Of a DNA stretch of 23,343 nt, positions 8,019-15,993 are shown piece after piece. The notes below the pieces were generated by a model. That model saw only the letters and a program-made list of their open reading frames with translations, was not told where the DNA came from and did not search any database. The translations under genes and the position numbers were made by a program. Location: NCBI GenBank assembly GCA_964244115.1, contig CAXTHM010000059.1:1-23343 (forward strand). Reading direction: 5' to 3'. Every line of letters begins with the position of its first letter. Within the stretch, counting starts at the first letter, position 1. Source of the stretch: CADCWK01 sp964244115 (GTDB lineage Bacteria; Chloroflexota; Chloroflexia; Thermomicrobiales; UBA6265).

Positions 8019-8028
8019 NNNNNNNNNN
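8019..8028. other. assembly gap (10 N)
   Basis: Ten consecutive N of probably arbitrary length. Both flanks carry the C-terminal region of an IMPase-family gene on the minus strand, so the true missing length is probably several hundred bases. Any open frame read across the N run is artificial. Confidence 0.98.
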
Positions 8029-8783
8029 TCGTGCAAGGGGCCATTGGTACAGACGATGCTGCCGCTGTACGGCGTGGCCTTGCCGTCGAGGTCGGTGAAC
8101 GTGCCGCCGGCCTCCTCGACGATGAGCGCGCCGGCGGCCATGTCCCACGGCTTCAGGTTGCGCTCGTAGAATCCGTCCAGCCGCCCGCAGGCCACCCACG
8201 CCAGGTTGAGCGCCGCCGCTCCGTCCCGCCGCACGCCCTGGCAGGCGTCCATCAGCGCGTCCCAGACGGCGAGCGCCTCGCCGCGCTGCTCGGGGTTGTA
8301 GGGGAAACCAGTCGCCAGAAGGCTCCGGAGCAGGTCGTCTTCGGTCGAGACCCGGATCGGAGCGCCGTTCAGGGTCGCGCCCAGCCCGCGCTCGGCGACG
8401 AACAGCTCGTCCCGCATCGGGTCGTAGACGACGCCGAGGACGGCCTGACCGTGCCGCTCCAGCGCGATCGAGACGGCGAAATGCGGGTAGGCGTGGGCGT
8501 AGTTCGTCGTGCCATCGAGCGGATCGACCACCCAGCCGAACTCGGCGCCGTCCGCCCAGCGAGTCCCCTCCTCGCCGAGGAAGCCGTGATCCGGGAAGGC
8601 GCTCTTGATCCGGCCGGAGATGAGGTCCTCCGAGGCCCGGTCGGCGTCGGTAACGAGGTCGATCACGCCTTTGTAGTCCACCTCCCGCGTCTGGCTCAGC
8701 CGACCCCGGAGGATCGCCCCCGCGTCGAGCGCGGCCCGGATCGCGATCGCCCGGGCGCCGTCGGGAAGGGTTGTGTCGGTCAT
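8029..8783 (-). CDS. inositol monophosphatase family protein (3' end lost in gap)
   Basis: The 251 visible residues form a Mg-dependent phosphatase of the IMPase/SuhB family, hydrolysing myo-inositol monophosphate or related sugar phosphates. Metal-binding residues are present: Glu71 (FLGEEGT), Asp87 and Asp90 (WVVDPLDGTTNY) and Asp214 (KPWDMAAGALIVEEAGG). The sequence breaks off after NGPLH at the N run. Family members are about 260-270 residues, so only some 10-20 residues are missing. ATG at 8783 is preceded by GAGGA six bases upstream. The gene follows tsaD on the same strand with an 88-base spacer. The sequence beyond the gap does not supply its missing end; it belongs to a paralog. Confidence 0.9.
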
Positions 8784-8794
8784 GGATCGTCCTC

Positions 8795-8818
8795 GCGGTG
8801 TGTGCGGTGTGTGCGGTG
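8795..8818. repeat. short tandem repeat (9-mer GCGGTGTGT, about 2.6 copies)
   Basis: GCGGTGTGT occurs twice in direct succession and is followed by GCGGTG, in the spacer just upstream of the IMPase ribosome binding site on the minus strand. It could vary in length between strains; no function is evident. Confidence 0.6.
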
Positions 8819-8871
8819 GTCAGGGGCCGTCCCGTCGTCCGGACCGATCATCCGACCTGACCCGGATCGCG

Positions 8872-10023
8872 TCAATCCTGCCCGATCAGGCTCGGGACGG
8901 GCGTGAGCTCGGCCAGCGGCCAGCGCGGCCGGACATCGCCCGACCAGTGCCGGCTCGCCTCGCCCAGCCGCCAGAAGGCCGCGGCGGCGATCATGGCCGC
9001 GTTGTCGGTGCAGAGCCAGAGGGCGGGGTAGCGGACCTCGGGCGCCCCGCCATCGGGCCAGCTCGCCGCGACCTCACCGGCGATCCGCCGCCGCAGGGCG
9101 GCGTTGGCCGCGACGCCGCCAGCCAGGACCAGCGACCGGGCCCCGTGCGTCCGGGCCGCCGCGACCGCCTTGCCCGCCAGTACGTCGACGACCGCCGCCT
9201 GGTACCCGGCCGCCAGGTCGGCGACGGGCAGGTCGTCCCGCAGCTTGCGGGGCCGGTGGACGGGGAAGGGCGCGTCGTCGGGCGGGGCCGGTTCGGCCGG
9301 CAACCGGTACGGCTCGATCAGCCGCAGCAGCGCCGTCTTCAGCCCGGAGAAGCTGAAGTCGTCGCTGTCCGGCAGCCAGGCCCGGGGCAGGTCGAACCGC
9401 GTCGGGTCGCCTCCGGCGGCGGCGGCCTGGATCACCGGGCCGCCGGGGTAACCCAGCCCGAGCAGCCGGGCGCCCTTGTCGAAGGCCTCCCCCGCCGCGT
9501 CGTCGCGCGTCCGGCCGAGGTGGCGGTAGCGGCCGGGCGCCTCGATCAGGATGATCTCCGAGTGGCCGCCCGAGACGAGCAGGCAGAGCGCCGGCAGGGC
9601 GGGCGGCTCGAAGGGTGGAATGTCATCGTCGTCAGGACCAGGCGGCACGATGTCGGGGACCAGCCAGTTGGCGGCGATGTGCCCCTCCAGGTGGTTGACG
9701 CCGATCAGCGGACGGTCGGCGGCATAAGCCAGCCCCTTGGCGGCGTTGACCCCGACCAGCAGCGCACCGGCCAGCCCCGGACCGGTCGTGACGGCGAAGG
9801 CGTCGATCTCGCGGGCCGTCACACCGGCCTCGGCCAGCGCCGCCCGGACGACCGGCATGATCGCCGTGACATGACCCCGAGCGGCTAGCTCCGGCACCAC
9901 CCCACCGTAGGCCTGGTGCAGCTTGATCTGGGAGGCGACGACGCTGGACCGGACCCAGCGGCCATCCTCGACGACCGCGGCGGCGGTCTCGTCACAGGAC
10001 GTCTCGATCGCCAGAATCCTCAT
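8872..10023 (-). CDS. tsaD: tRNA N6-adenosine threonylcarbamoyltransferase TsaD
   Basis: TsaD (Kae1/YgjD) transfers the threonylcarbamoyl group to A37 of ANN-decoding tRNAs, working with TsaB. This 383-residue protein starts MRILAIETSCDET, carries His111 and His115 in VNHLEGH and Asp340 in CTDNAAM as metal ligands, and has the nucleotide-binding motifs SGGHSEI and AGGVAANAALR. Compared with the roughly 340-residue family it has two acidic/proline-rich insertions, at about 121-143 and 241-262. ATG 10023 has GGAGGAG five bases upstream, and the protein begins exactly where family members begin. It lies downstream of tsaB and rimI on the same strand, but 281 bases separate it from rimI and hold an inverted-repeat element, so separate control is possible. 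Confidence 0.97.
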   Translation of the reverse strand: MRILAIETSCDETAAAVVEDGRWVRSSVVASQIKLHQAYGGVVPELAARGHVTAIMPVVRAALAEAGVTAREIDAFAVTTGPGLAGALLVGVNAAKGLAYAADRPLIGVNHLEGHIAANWLVPDIVPPGPDDDDIPPFEPPALPALCLLVSGGHSEIILIEAPGRYRHLGRTRDDAAGEAFDKGARLLGLGYPGGPVIQAAAAGGDPTRFDLPRAWLPDSDDFSFSGLKTALLRLIEPYRLPAEPAPPDDAPFPVHRPRKLRDDLPVADLAAGYQAAVVDVLAGKAVAAARTHGARSLVLAGGVAANAALRRRIAGEVAASWPDGGAPEVRYPALWLCTDNAAMIAAAAFWRLGEASRHWSGDVRPRWPLAELTPVPSLIGQD

Positions 10024-10094
10024 GGATGCTCCTCCACCTGCCACACCACGGGCGCGTCTCTTCGCCCGCAGATGTCCAGCACTCCGCCGCCTGA

Positions 10095-10272
10095 GACCGG
10101 GCGCTAAAGCCGCCCGGCAACTCAAGAACCTCCGCGTCCTGGCCCCTGATCTCTCGTCGTGGGGAGAGAAACGGCCCCTGAAGAGAGCACGTCTCCTCAT
10201 CAGAAACATCGACCGGAAGCTCGGAACGCACAGACCGTTTTTCGAGTCGCCGGGCAGCTTCAGCGCCCGGTC
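10095..10272 (-). repeat. 178-bp inverted-repeat element between rimI and tsaD
   Basis: Bases 10095-10129 and about 10238-10272 are inverted repeats, with 30 of 35 positions matching. On the minus strand, the direction of rimI-tsaD transcription, four of the five differences become G-U wobble pairs rather than mismatches. The interior repeats the motif GGCCCCTGA twice (near 10141 and 10173) and can extend the closing stem (GCGTTCC with GGACGC). This suggests a folded RNA in the tsaD leader, though a MITE-like or REP-type repeat is equally possible. I see no known riboswitch motif. Confidence 0.5.
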
Positions 10273-10304
10273 ACTGGCATCTCCGTCGACAACGAGACGC
10301 ACTC

Positions 10305-11054
10305 TCAGTCCCGGGCGCTGACTTCAGTCGATGCCAGGTCAGCCACATCAGCCGGCTGACGATCCGAGCCGTCATCCGAGAGATCCGGAGCGCTGGCGAA
10401 GCCCGGCTGGGGATGCCGAGCGAGGATCGCAGCGCGGTTACGGGCGATCAGGTCGAGCGTCGCCGGCTCGGTCAGTTGCGGCGACCACATGATGTAAGCG
10501 TCCTCGTTGTTGTCGCTGTAGTACCGCTTGCGCGTTCCCTGGACGGTGAACCCGTACTTCCGGTAGAGCGCCTGGGCCGGCTCGTTCGAGACCCGGACCT
10601 CCAGCGTCATCCAGGACGCCTTCCGGTGCACCGCCTGGTCGATCAGCGAGACGAGCAGGAGTTCGCCCAGCCCGTGCCCGCGATGGCCGGGATCGACGCC
10701 GATCGTGGTGACGTGGGCCTCCTCGAACATGTGCCACATCCCGGCGAACCCGATGATGCGGCCGTCCCCGTCGAAATGCCGGACCAGCTGCCGGAGCGGG
10801 CCGAGGCCCGGCACCCGCCGGCCCGACTCCGGCGACGCCCCGTCGGCCGCGGCGTCGGCCCGGTAGTCGCGCAGGACGAGGTAGACGTTATGCTGGCGGT
10901 CGGCCAGTTCCCGGCGGTAGGCCGCCGAGGGCCAGGGGTTGGTGAAGCACCGGCGCTCGACCCGGCTGACCTCCGTGACATCGCCTTCGACCATCGGTTC
11001 GATTCGATACACGGATCGTTCTGCCTTTGCCAACCCGGTTGGATGATTGGACAT
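10305..11054 (-). CDS. rimI: ribosomal-protein-alanine N-acetyltransferase RimI
   Basis: This GNAT acetyltransferase is expected to acetylate the N-terminal alanine of ribosomal protein S18. Motif A (VDPGHRGHGLGELLL, 120-134) binds acetyl-CoA, and VSNEPAQALYRKYGF (155-169) with the following RKRYYSDNNEDAYIM is the RimI signature. At 249 residues it is about 100 longer than typical RimI. The excess comprises an Ala/Asp/Gly-rich insertion at about 64-97 and a charged, probably disordered C-terminal tail after residue 192. The position between tsaB and tsaD is the common bacterial arrangement. The ATG at 11054 has no clear ribosome binding site; GTG 11012 would begin just before the GNAT fold (YRIEPMVEGD) and is an alternative. 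TACTAT about 75 bases upstream could be a -10 element. Confidence 0.93.
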   Translation of the reverse strand: MSNHPTGLAKAERSVYRIEPMVEGDVTEVSRVERRCFTNPWPSAAYRRELADRQHNVYLVLRDYRADAAADGASPESGRRVPGLGPLRQLVRHFDGDGRIIGFAGMWHMFEEAHVTTIGVDPGHRGHGLGELLLVSLIDQAVHRKASWMTLEVRVSNEPAQALYRKYGFTVQGTRKRYYSDNNEDAYIMWSPQLTEPATLDLIARNRAAILARHPQPGFASAPDLSDDGSDRQPADVADLASTEVSARD

Positions 11055-11188
11055 CGTGGTCGCCCGGTCCAGGAACTCGCGAGCGTCCGACGGCGCCCGG
11101 ACGCTGACCGCTCATCGTCCGGGATAGTATCGACGCTGACCGACCCACATGACAGGTCTTCGCCTGACCACCGCCGGGGATCGATCCG

Positions 11189-11941
11189 TCAGGTCGGCGC
11201 CGAGGCCGGGCGAGCGGCGCTGTGGAGGTAGGTGGCGTCGAGCGTCTCCGGGTCGTCCACCTCCCCGGCCAGCCAGCGGGCCCGGCCGACCGCCGCGACA
11301 CCGCCCGGCCGGCGGGACCGAACCGCCGCGGCCGGCACCCAGAGGTCGGTCGCCCCCAGCGTGGGCGCCATCGCGGCGATCTGCGCGTCGTCGATCTCCC
11401 CGACCAGCGTGACCGGCCCGGTCAGCCCCGCGAGGCGACGGCCGAGGTCGTCGATCGAGCCATTGTGCGGTTCCCCGACCATGATCGGCTGTCCGGAGTT
11501 GCCGACCGGGTGCGCCTCCGCCGACCGGAAGACGGCCGAGACCACCCGTCCCCGCCCGGCCGAGACGACCCCGACCGCGAGCCGACCGGGGATCAGCACC
11601 GGCAGCACCGTGGCCTCCAGCGTCCCGACGCCCACCAGCGGCAGACCGGAGCCGAGGGCCAGCCCCTTGGCCGTGCCGAGTCCGGCCCGGAGGCCGTTGA
11701 ACGTCCCCGGCCCGACCGCGACGGCGATGGCGGCCAGGTCGGCGAGTCCGATCGCCATCCGGCGCAGGAGATCGTCGACCGCATCGAGCAGGACCGTCGT
11801 CTGCTGCCGGCCGGCGGGCCAGCTCGACTCGGCGGTCGCGATTCCGTCCGCCAGCGCGACGCCGATCTGCTCGCTGGAGGTGTCGATCGCCAGGATCCAG
11901 CGGCGTCGGGTCTCGACTTCGACGTTGACCATGTCCATCAT
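11189..11941 (-). CDS. tsaB: tRNA threonylcarbamoyladenosine biosynthesis protein TsaB
   Basis: TsaB (YeaZ) is the ASKHA-fold partner that activates TsaD in t6A synthesis. The product is 250 residues, the normal length being about 220-240. It has the family N terminus WILAIDTSSEQIGVAL from residue 15 and the diagnostic VAVGPGTFNGLRAGLGTAKGLA block at about 73-94. ATGs at 11941, 11938 and 11932 are all possible; GAGG at 11947-11944 best serves 11938. It is followed by rimI after 134 bases. The gene tsaE, which often precedes tsaB, is not visible; the sequence is cut by an N run 157 bases upstream, so its absence means nothing. Confidence 0.95.
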   Translation of the reverse strand: MMDMVNVEVETRRRWILAIDTSSEQIGVALADGIATAESSWPAGRQQTTVLLDAVDDLLRRMAIGLADLAAIAVAVGPGTFNGLRAGLGTAKGLALGSGLPLVGVGTLEATVLPVLIPGRLAVGVVSAGRGRVVSAVFRSAEAHPVGNSGQPIMVGEPHNGSIDDLGRRLAGLTGPVTLVGEIDDAQIAAMAPTLGATDLWVPAAAVRSRRPGGVAAVGRARWLAGEVDDPETLDATYLHSAARPASAPT

Positions 11942-12098
11942 CGCCTCATCGTACAGCGCGCCAGTGATCGGTTGGAGCGGACCGGGCCGTCGTCGGTGCA
12001 GATAGTGAGCAGAGCGATGCCGTACCCAGACCGGGCCAGGTGAACAGGCATGTTAACCCGTGCTTTACACGCGCCCCCGCGGGATGCGTCATGCTCCC

Positions 12099-12108
12099 NN
12101 NNNNNNNN
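12099..12108. other. assembly gap (10 N)
   Basis: Ten N of unknown real length lie between tsaB (minus) and the first permease gene (plus). The apparent divergent arrangement of these genes is therefore not secured, and a regulator or tsaE could be hidden here. Confidence 0.98.
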
Positions 12109-12180
12109 CCCGCCGCATCTTTTCCAGCCTTCGCCCACGACGACCCATGACGATCAGCGCCATGATCTCCGAGGAGTGCC

Positions 12181-13137
12181 ATGCTACGAGACACTGAGCT
12201 GACGATGCCGGGGTCCGCGACTCTGGCGACGACGGTGAGCGGGAGGCGTTCGCTGGCCCGGCGCATCTTCCGGAGCGAGGAGACGCTGTTCCTGCTGTTC
12301 ATCCTCCCGAACCTGATCCTGTTCTGCATCTTCACGTACTGGCCCCTCATCTACAACGTCTACCTCAGCCTGACCTCCTGGAACTTCCTCTCCCCGACCA
12401 AGCCCTTCGTCGGGCTGGACAACTTCCGCTACCTGTTCAACAGCGACGAGTTCTGGGGCGTGATGCGTTCGACCCTGATCTACACCGTCGGGGCCGTCGG
12501 CGGGTCGGTCCTGATCGGGCTGCTGGCGGCGCTGCTCCTCAACCAGAAGCTCCGCTTCCGGACGGGCGTCCGGGCGATGATCTTCGCCCCGACCCTGCTG
12601 TCCGGCGTCGCGATCAGTATCGTCTGGTTCTACATCTTCGACCCGCGCGTCGGGCTGCTCCGCGAGGCCCTGTCCTGGGTCGGCGTGACGTCGCCGCCGT
12701 GGCTGCGCGACCCGGACTGGGCGATGGTCTCCGTCATCATCGTCTACGTCTGGAAGAACCTCGGCTTCGCCGCCGTGATCTACCTCGCCGGGCTCCAGGG
12801 CATCCCGAAGGACCTCTACGAGGCCGCCAAGGTCGACGGGGCCAACGCCCTGCAACGCTTCCGGGACGTGACCTGGCCGCAACTGAGCTCGATCCACTTC
12901 TTCGTCATGGTGACGTCGATCCTCGGGACGCTCCAGTCCTTCGACATCATCCGGACGCTGACGGAGGGCGGCCCCGTCAACGCGACGACCAACCTGATCT
13001 ACTACACCTATGAGCAGTCCTTCATCAACAACAACGCCGGCCGGGGCGCCTCGTCGGCCCTGATCCTCTTCGTCGTGATGCTGGTCGTCACCGTCGTGCA
13101 GTACCGCATCTCCGAGCGGAGGACGAACTATGCCTGA
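12181..13137 (+). CDS. ugpA-like: ABC transporter permease, UgpA/MalF-like
   Basis: This 318-residue integral membrane permease belongs to the carbohydrate-uptake family 1 (CUT1). About six membrane helices can be seen, beginning with LFLLFILPNLILFCIF near residue 37. The EAA loop that contacts the ATPase, YEAAKVDGANALQRFRDV, begins at Tyr213. ATG 12181 has GAGGAG about five bases upstream. It overlaps the next permease gene by eight bases, so the two are almost certainly translationally coupled and form a heterodimeric channel. The three downstream binding proteins are UgpB-like, which points to sn-glycerol-3-phosphate or a glycerophosphodiester as substrate; this is inference from the neighbours. 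The upstream region is interrupted by an N run. Confidence 0.93.
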   Translation: MLRDTELTMPGSATLATTVSGRRSLARRIFRSEETLFLLFILPNLILFCIFTYWPLIYNVYLSLTSWNFLSPTKPFVGLDNFRYLFNSDEFWGVMRSTLIYTVGAVGGSVLIGLLAALLLNQKLRFRTGVRAMIFAPTLLSGVAISIVWFYIFDPRVGLLREALSWVGVTSPPWLRDPDWAMVSVIIVYVWKNLGFAAVIYLAGLQGIPKDLYEAAKVDGANALQRFRDVTWPQLSSIHFFVMVTSILGTLQSFDIIRTLTEGGPVNATTNLIYYTYEQSFINNNAGRGASSALILFVVMLVVTVVQYRISERRTNYA

Positions 13138-14173
13138 TCCACGACCGCTCGGACCCTTCCGCCGCCGCGCCCGGGCCTACGCTGACCGGAGCCGCCAGCT
13201 CGGCATCGTCGCGACGGCCTCCGCGCCGACCCAGAGCGCGCGCTCGCTGGACGACCTCGCCCACCCGCGGCCCAACCTGCTGTCCCGGATCCCGTTCGGG
13301 ACGATCGCCGGCTACGTCCTGATGACGATCCTCGCGGCGATCATGGCCGTGCCGCTCTACTGGATGATCTCGGGCGCCTTCAAGGAGTACGCCGAGATCC
13401 GGGCGATCCCGCCCGTCTGGGTGCCGCAGGCCTGGCGGGACGTCACCAACCCGAACGCGCTCGGGTTCGGCAATTTCACCGAGGCCTGGAACGCGGCCCC
13501 GTTCGGCCGGTTCTACCTCAACACGCTGATCATCACGGCCTGCGGCACCGCCGGCGAGCTGATCAACGGCTGCCTCTGCGCCTACGCCTTCGCCTTCCTC
13601 CGCTTCCCGAAGAAGAACCTGATCTTCCTGCTGCTGCTCGTCGCCCTGATGATCCCCGGCGAGGTCACGACCCTGCCGAACTACGTCTTCATCGGCAGCA
13701 CCCTGCGCGACATCTCCGGCGCGCTGCTCGGCGTCGAGATCAGCGGCATCAATACCTACTGGGGCATCTTCCTGCCGGCCGTCTCGACCGCCTACGGCAC
13801 CTTCCTGCTCCGCCAGGCGTTCCTCGGGCTGCCGCGGGAAGTGCTGGAGGCGGCCCGGCTCGAAGGGGCCGGCCACCTGCGGCTGCTCTGGGACATGGTG
13901 ATCCCGATGAGCAAGCCGATCCTCGTCACCTACGCTCTGATCTCCGCCGTCGCCCACTGGAATGCCTACCTCTGGCCGCTCGTCGTGACCCGGACGATCG
14001 AGATGCGGCCGCTGACGGTCGGGATCTCGTACCTGTTCGACACCGAGGGCAACACCAACTACGGGGTCGTCATGGCCGCGACCTGCTTCGTCGTCCTGCC
14101 GCTGATCCTGATCTTCCTCTGGGCCCAGCGCTTCATCATCGACGGCATCGCGGCCGGCGCGACCAAGGGGTAG
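13130..14173 (+). CDS. ugpE-like: ABC transporter permease, UgpE/MalG-like
   Basis: This 347-residue CUT1 permease is the partner of the preceding gene, which it overlaps by eight bases (ATGCCTGA). It has a long cytoplasmic N terminus of about 57 residues, then TM1 (TIAGYVLMTILAAIMAVPLYW) and five further helices. Its EAA loop, VLEAARLEGAGHLRLLWDM, begins at residue 238. The long arginine-rich N-terminal tail is longer than usual for UgpE (about 280 residues) and is unexplained. A strong hairpin ends the unit at 14269-14310. No ATP-binding subunit follows; CUT1 systems commonly use a shared UgpC/MsmX ATPase encoded elsewhere. Confidence 0.93.
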   Translation: MPDPRPLGPFRRRARAYADRSRQLGIVATASAPTQSARSLDDLAHPRPNLLSRIPFGTIAGYVLMTILAAIMAVPLYWMISGAFKEYAEIRAIPPVWVPQAWRDVTNPNALGFGNFTEAWNAAPFGRFYLNTLIITACGTAGELINGCLCAYAFAFLRFPKKNLIFLLLLVALMIPGEVTTLPNYVFIGSTLRDISGALLGVEISGINTYWGIFLPAVSTAYGTFLLRQAFLGLPREVLEAARLEGAGHLRLLWDMVIPMSKPILVTYALISAVAHWNAYLWPLVVTRTIEMRPLTVGISYLFDTEGNTNYGVVMAATCFVVLPLILIFLWAQRFIIDGIAAGATKG

Positions 14174-14268
14174 CCCTGACGACCACGCTCGGTCCCGGCG
14201 AACGCGTTCCCGGCAACGCTGACGCCCTGGTCGGGCATCGCACCCGGACCAGACGGACGACCGCGGTA

Positions 14269-14310
14269 CGCGGCGGCCCCACGGGCGGGAATACCCGCGG
14301 GGCCGCCGCG
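14269..14310 (+). terminator. strong stem-loop after the permease pair
   Basis: CGCGGCGGCCCC at 14269-14280 pairs perfectly with 14299-14310, and after one mismatch CGGG/CCCG extends the stem. TTCTCCGTCC follows. It lies 96 bases after the ugpE-like stop and separates the permeases from the first binding-protein gene. Confidence 0.6.
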
Positions 14311-14345
14311 TTCTCCGTCCGCCACATCGCCCGCGAACCAGAATG

Positions 14346-14374
14346 TTTTCCCGGAATTTACCTGCCCCTAACAC
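14346..14374 (+). promoter_or_regulatory. weak candidate promoter for binding protein 1
   Basis: TTTTCC (14346-14351) and TAACAC (14369-14374) are separated by 17 bases in a locally A+T-richer stretch just after the permease terminator and 93 bases before the ATG. Both hexamers are poor matches to the sigma-70 consensus, so this is only a possibility. Confidence 0.25.
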
Positions 14375-14466
14375 TGGGACCACTGCCGTCCGGCATGATC
14401 CGTCTGTTCCTAGACGATGCGTCCCAGACCGATCCCGAGCGTTTGCCTTCAGCAGGGAGTGACCGC

Positions 14467-15864
14467 ATGTCCGTCTCACGCCGAACCGTCCTCAAGGGTG
14501 CCGCCGGCACCGCCGCCGCCGGTGCGCTCACCGTCAGCAGCAAGCACAGCAAGGTCTTCGCTGCCCCGAACATCATCAGCCAGACGGGCTCGGACGCGCA
14601 GGTCAATTTCTGGTACGGCTTCACCGGCGCCCTCGGCGAGCAGGTCGATGCCCTGATCTCCGAGTTCAACGGCCAGAACAACGGCGTCCAGGTCACCGGC
14701 ACGGCGCAGGCCTCCTACGAGGAGACCGCCCAGCTCGTCACCCTCGCCATCCAGGACGGCTCCAACCCGGACATCGCGATCCTCTCCGATGTCTGGTGGT
14801 TCCGCTTCTACCTGGCCCAGGCGCTCCTGCCGCTGAACGATCTGATCAGCGCCAACGGCTTCGACATCGACGACGTCGTCGACTCGTTCCGGTACGAGGG
14901 CGTCCGCGGTGGCCAGCAATACTGGTTGCCGTTCGCCCGCTCCACCCCGCTCGTCTACTGGAATACCGACATCTTCGGTGCCGCCGGCGTGACCGAGTTC
15001 CCGACCACCTGGAGCGCCTTCGAGGAGATCGCCCCGAGCCTGGTCGACGCCTCGGCCCAGGTCGGTGCCCTCGCCCTCGGCCCGGCGGCCGACTACCTCG
15101 CCTGGCCGTTCCAGGGCATCGCCTGGGCCTTCGGCGGCGCCTACAGCGACCCGGACTTCACGATCCGCGTCAACGAGTCCGGCACGGTCGCGGCCGGCAA
15201 CCTGTTCCTGCGTGGGATCGAGTCCGGCTGGGCCTACACGGCCGAGGTCGTCAACGACGAGTTCACCAACGGCTACTCCGCGATGATCCTGTCCTCGACG
15301 GGCGGCCTCCGCGGCATCACCGACACCGCGACGACCAACGGCGTCAACTTCCGGACCGCCTTCCTGCCGGGCGAGATCGAGGGCGCCGGCCCGCACTGCT
15401 CGACCGGCGGCTCCGGCTTCGGCATCATGTCCAACATCAGCGCCGAGCAGCAGGCCGCCGCGTTCTCCTTCGTCCAGTTCTGCGCCTCCTATGACAAGGC
15501 GATCCAGTGGTCGCAGAACACCGGCTACATGCCGATCCTGTCCTCCGCGATCGCCGGGCCGGAGATGGCGGAGTTCTTCACCGCCAACCCGAACTTCAAG
15601 ACCGCCGTCGACCAGCTCCCGTTCACCAAGCCGCAGGACGCCGCCCGCGCCTTCATCCCCGGCGGTGACCAGATCATCGGCCAGGGCATCGCGGAGATCG
15701 TCGTCAACCAGACCGACCCGCAGGCCGCCTTCGACGCCGTCGCGGCGACGCTGACGACCGAGGCCGCCCCGGTCATCGAGCAGGTCATCGCCCTCGAGGG
15801 CGACCTGACCTCCGGCGCCGCCACCCCGCCGGCCGCCACCCCGGCCGCGACCCCCGCGTCCTAG
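14467..15864 (+). CDS. ugpB-like: UgpB-like extracellular substrate-binding protein 1
   Basis: This 465-residue family-1 solute-binding protein has a twin-arginine signal (MSVSRRTVLKGAAG, probable cleavage near VFAAPN) and no lipobox cysteine. Compared from memory with E. coli UgpB, the ligand-site positions align as Tyr84 (ASYEE), Asp108 (LSDVW, Glu in UgpB), Ser159 (ARSTP), Trp182 (TTWSAF), Ser277 (SSTGG), the GGSG turn at 314-317, Tyr354 (NTGYMP) and Arg394. This supports glycerol-3-phosphate or a glycerophosphodiester as ligand, with a Glu-to-Asp change. The C terminus ends in an Ala-Thr-Pro tail (AATPPAATPAATPAS). ATG 14467 has GGGAG seven bases upstream and places the twin arginines near the N terminus. 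A terminator follows, so it may be expressed independently of the two paralogs. Confidence 0.9.
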   Translation: MSVSRRTVLKGAAGTAAAGALTVSSKHSKVFAAPNIISQTGSDAQVNFWYGFTGALGEQVDALISEFNGQNNGVQVTGTAQASYEETAQLVTLAIQDGSNPDIAILSDVWWFRFYLAQALLPLNDLISANGFDIDDVVDSFRYEGVRGGQQYWLPFARSTPLVYWNTDIFGAAGVTEFPTTWSAFEEIAPSLVDASAQVGALALGPAADYLAWPFQGIAWAFGGAYSDPDFTIRVNESGTVAAGNLFLRGIESGWAYTAEVVNDEFTNGYSAMILSSTGGLRGITDTATTNGVNFRTAFLPGEIEGAGPHCSTGGSGFGIMSNISAEQQAAAFSFVQFCASYDKAIQWSQNTGYMPILSSAIAGPEMAEFFTANPNFKTAVDQLPFTKPQDAARAFIPGGDQIIGQGIAEIVVNQTDPQAAFDAVAATLTTEAAPVIEQVIALEGDLTSGAATPPAATPAATPAS

Positions 15865-15873
15865 TCCCCCTCC

Positions 15874-15917
15874 CCAGGCCGTCACCACCCACCGGTGGTG
15901 GCGGCCTGGTCCCGTTT
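15874..15917 (+). terminator. rho-independent terminator after binding protein 1
   Basis: Sixteen bases at 15874-15889 pair with 15894-15909 with a single G-U, followed shortly by GTTTT (15914-15917). This is a good intrinsic terminator ten bases after the stop codon. Confidence 0.75.
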
Positions 15918-15993
15918 TCGCGCCATCGATTCCGGCCGGTCGTGGACGACGGTCGCTCACGCCCCCTACCCCACCCCTGACTGGAGCCCCAGC

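Noticed and set aside
7833..8028. Continuation of the IMPase frame across the N run to 7833
   Set aside because: The frame after the gap gives Arg-rich nonsense, while another frame gives the C terminus of an IMPase paralog. The N length is arbitrary, so the continuation is artificial.
11946..12350. Minus-strand frame crossing the second N run
   Set aside because: It depends on the arbitrary 10-N length and overlaps the start of the first permease.
12184..14479. Minus-strand open frames opposite the two permeases
   Set aside because: The plus-strand frames have membrane helices and EAA loops; the reverse frames are hydrophilic low-complexity shadows.
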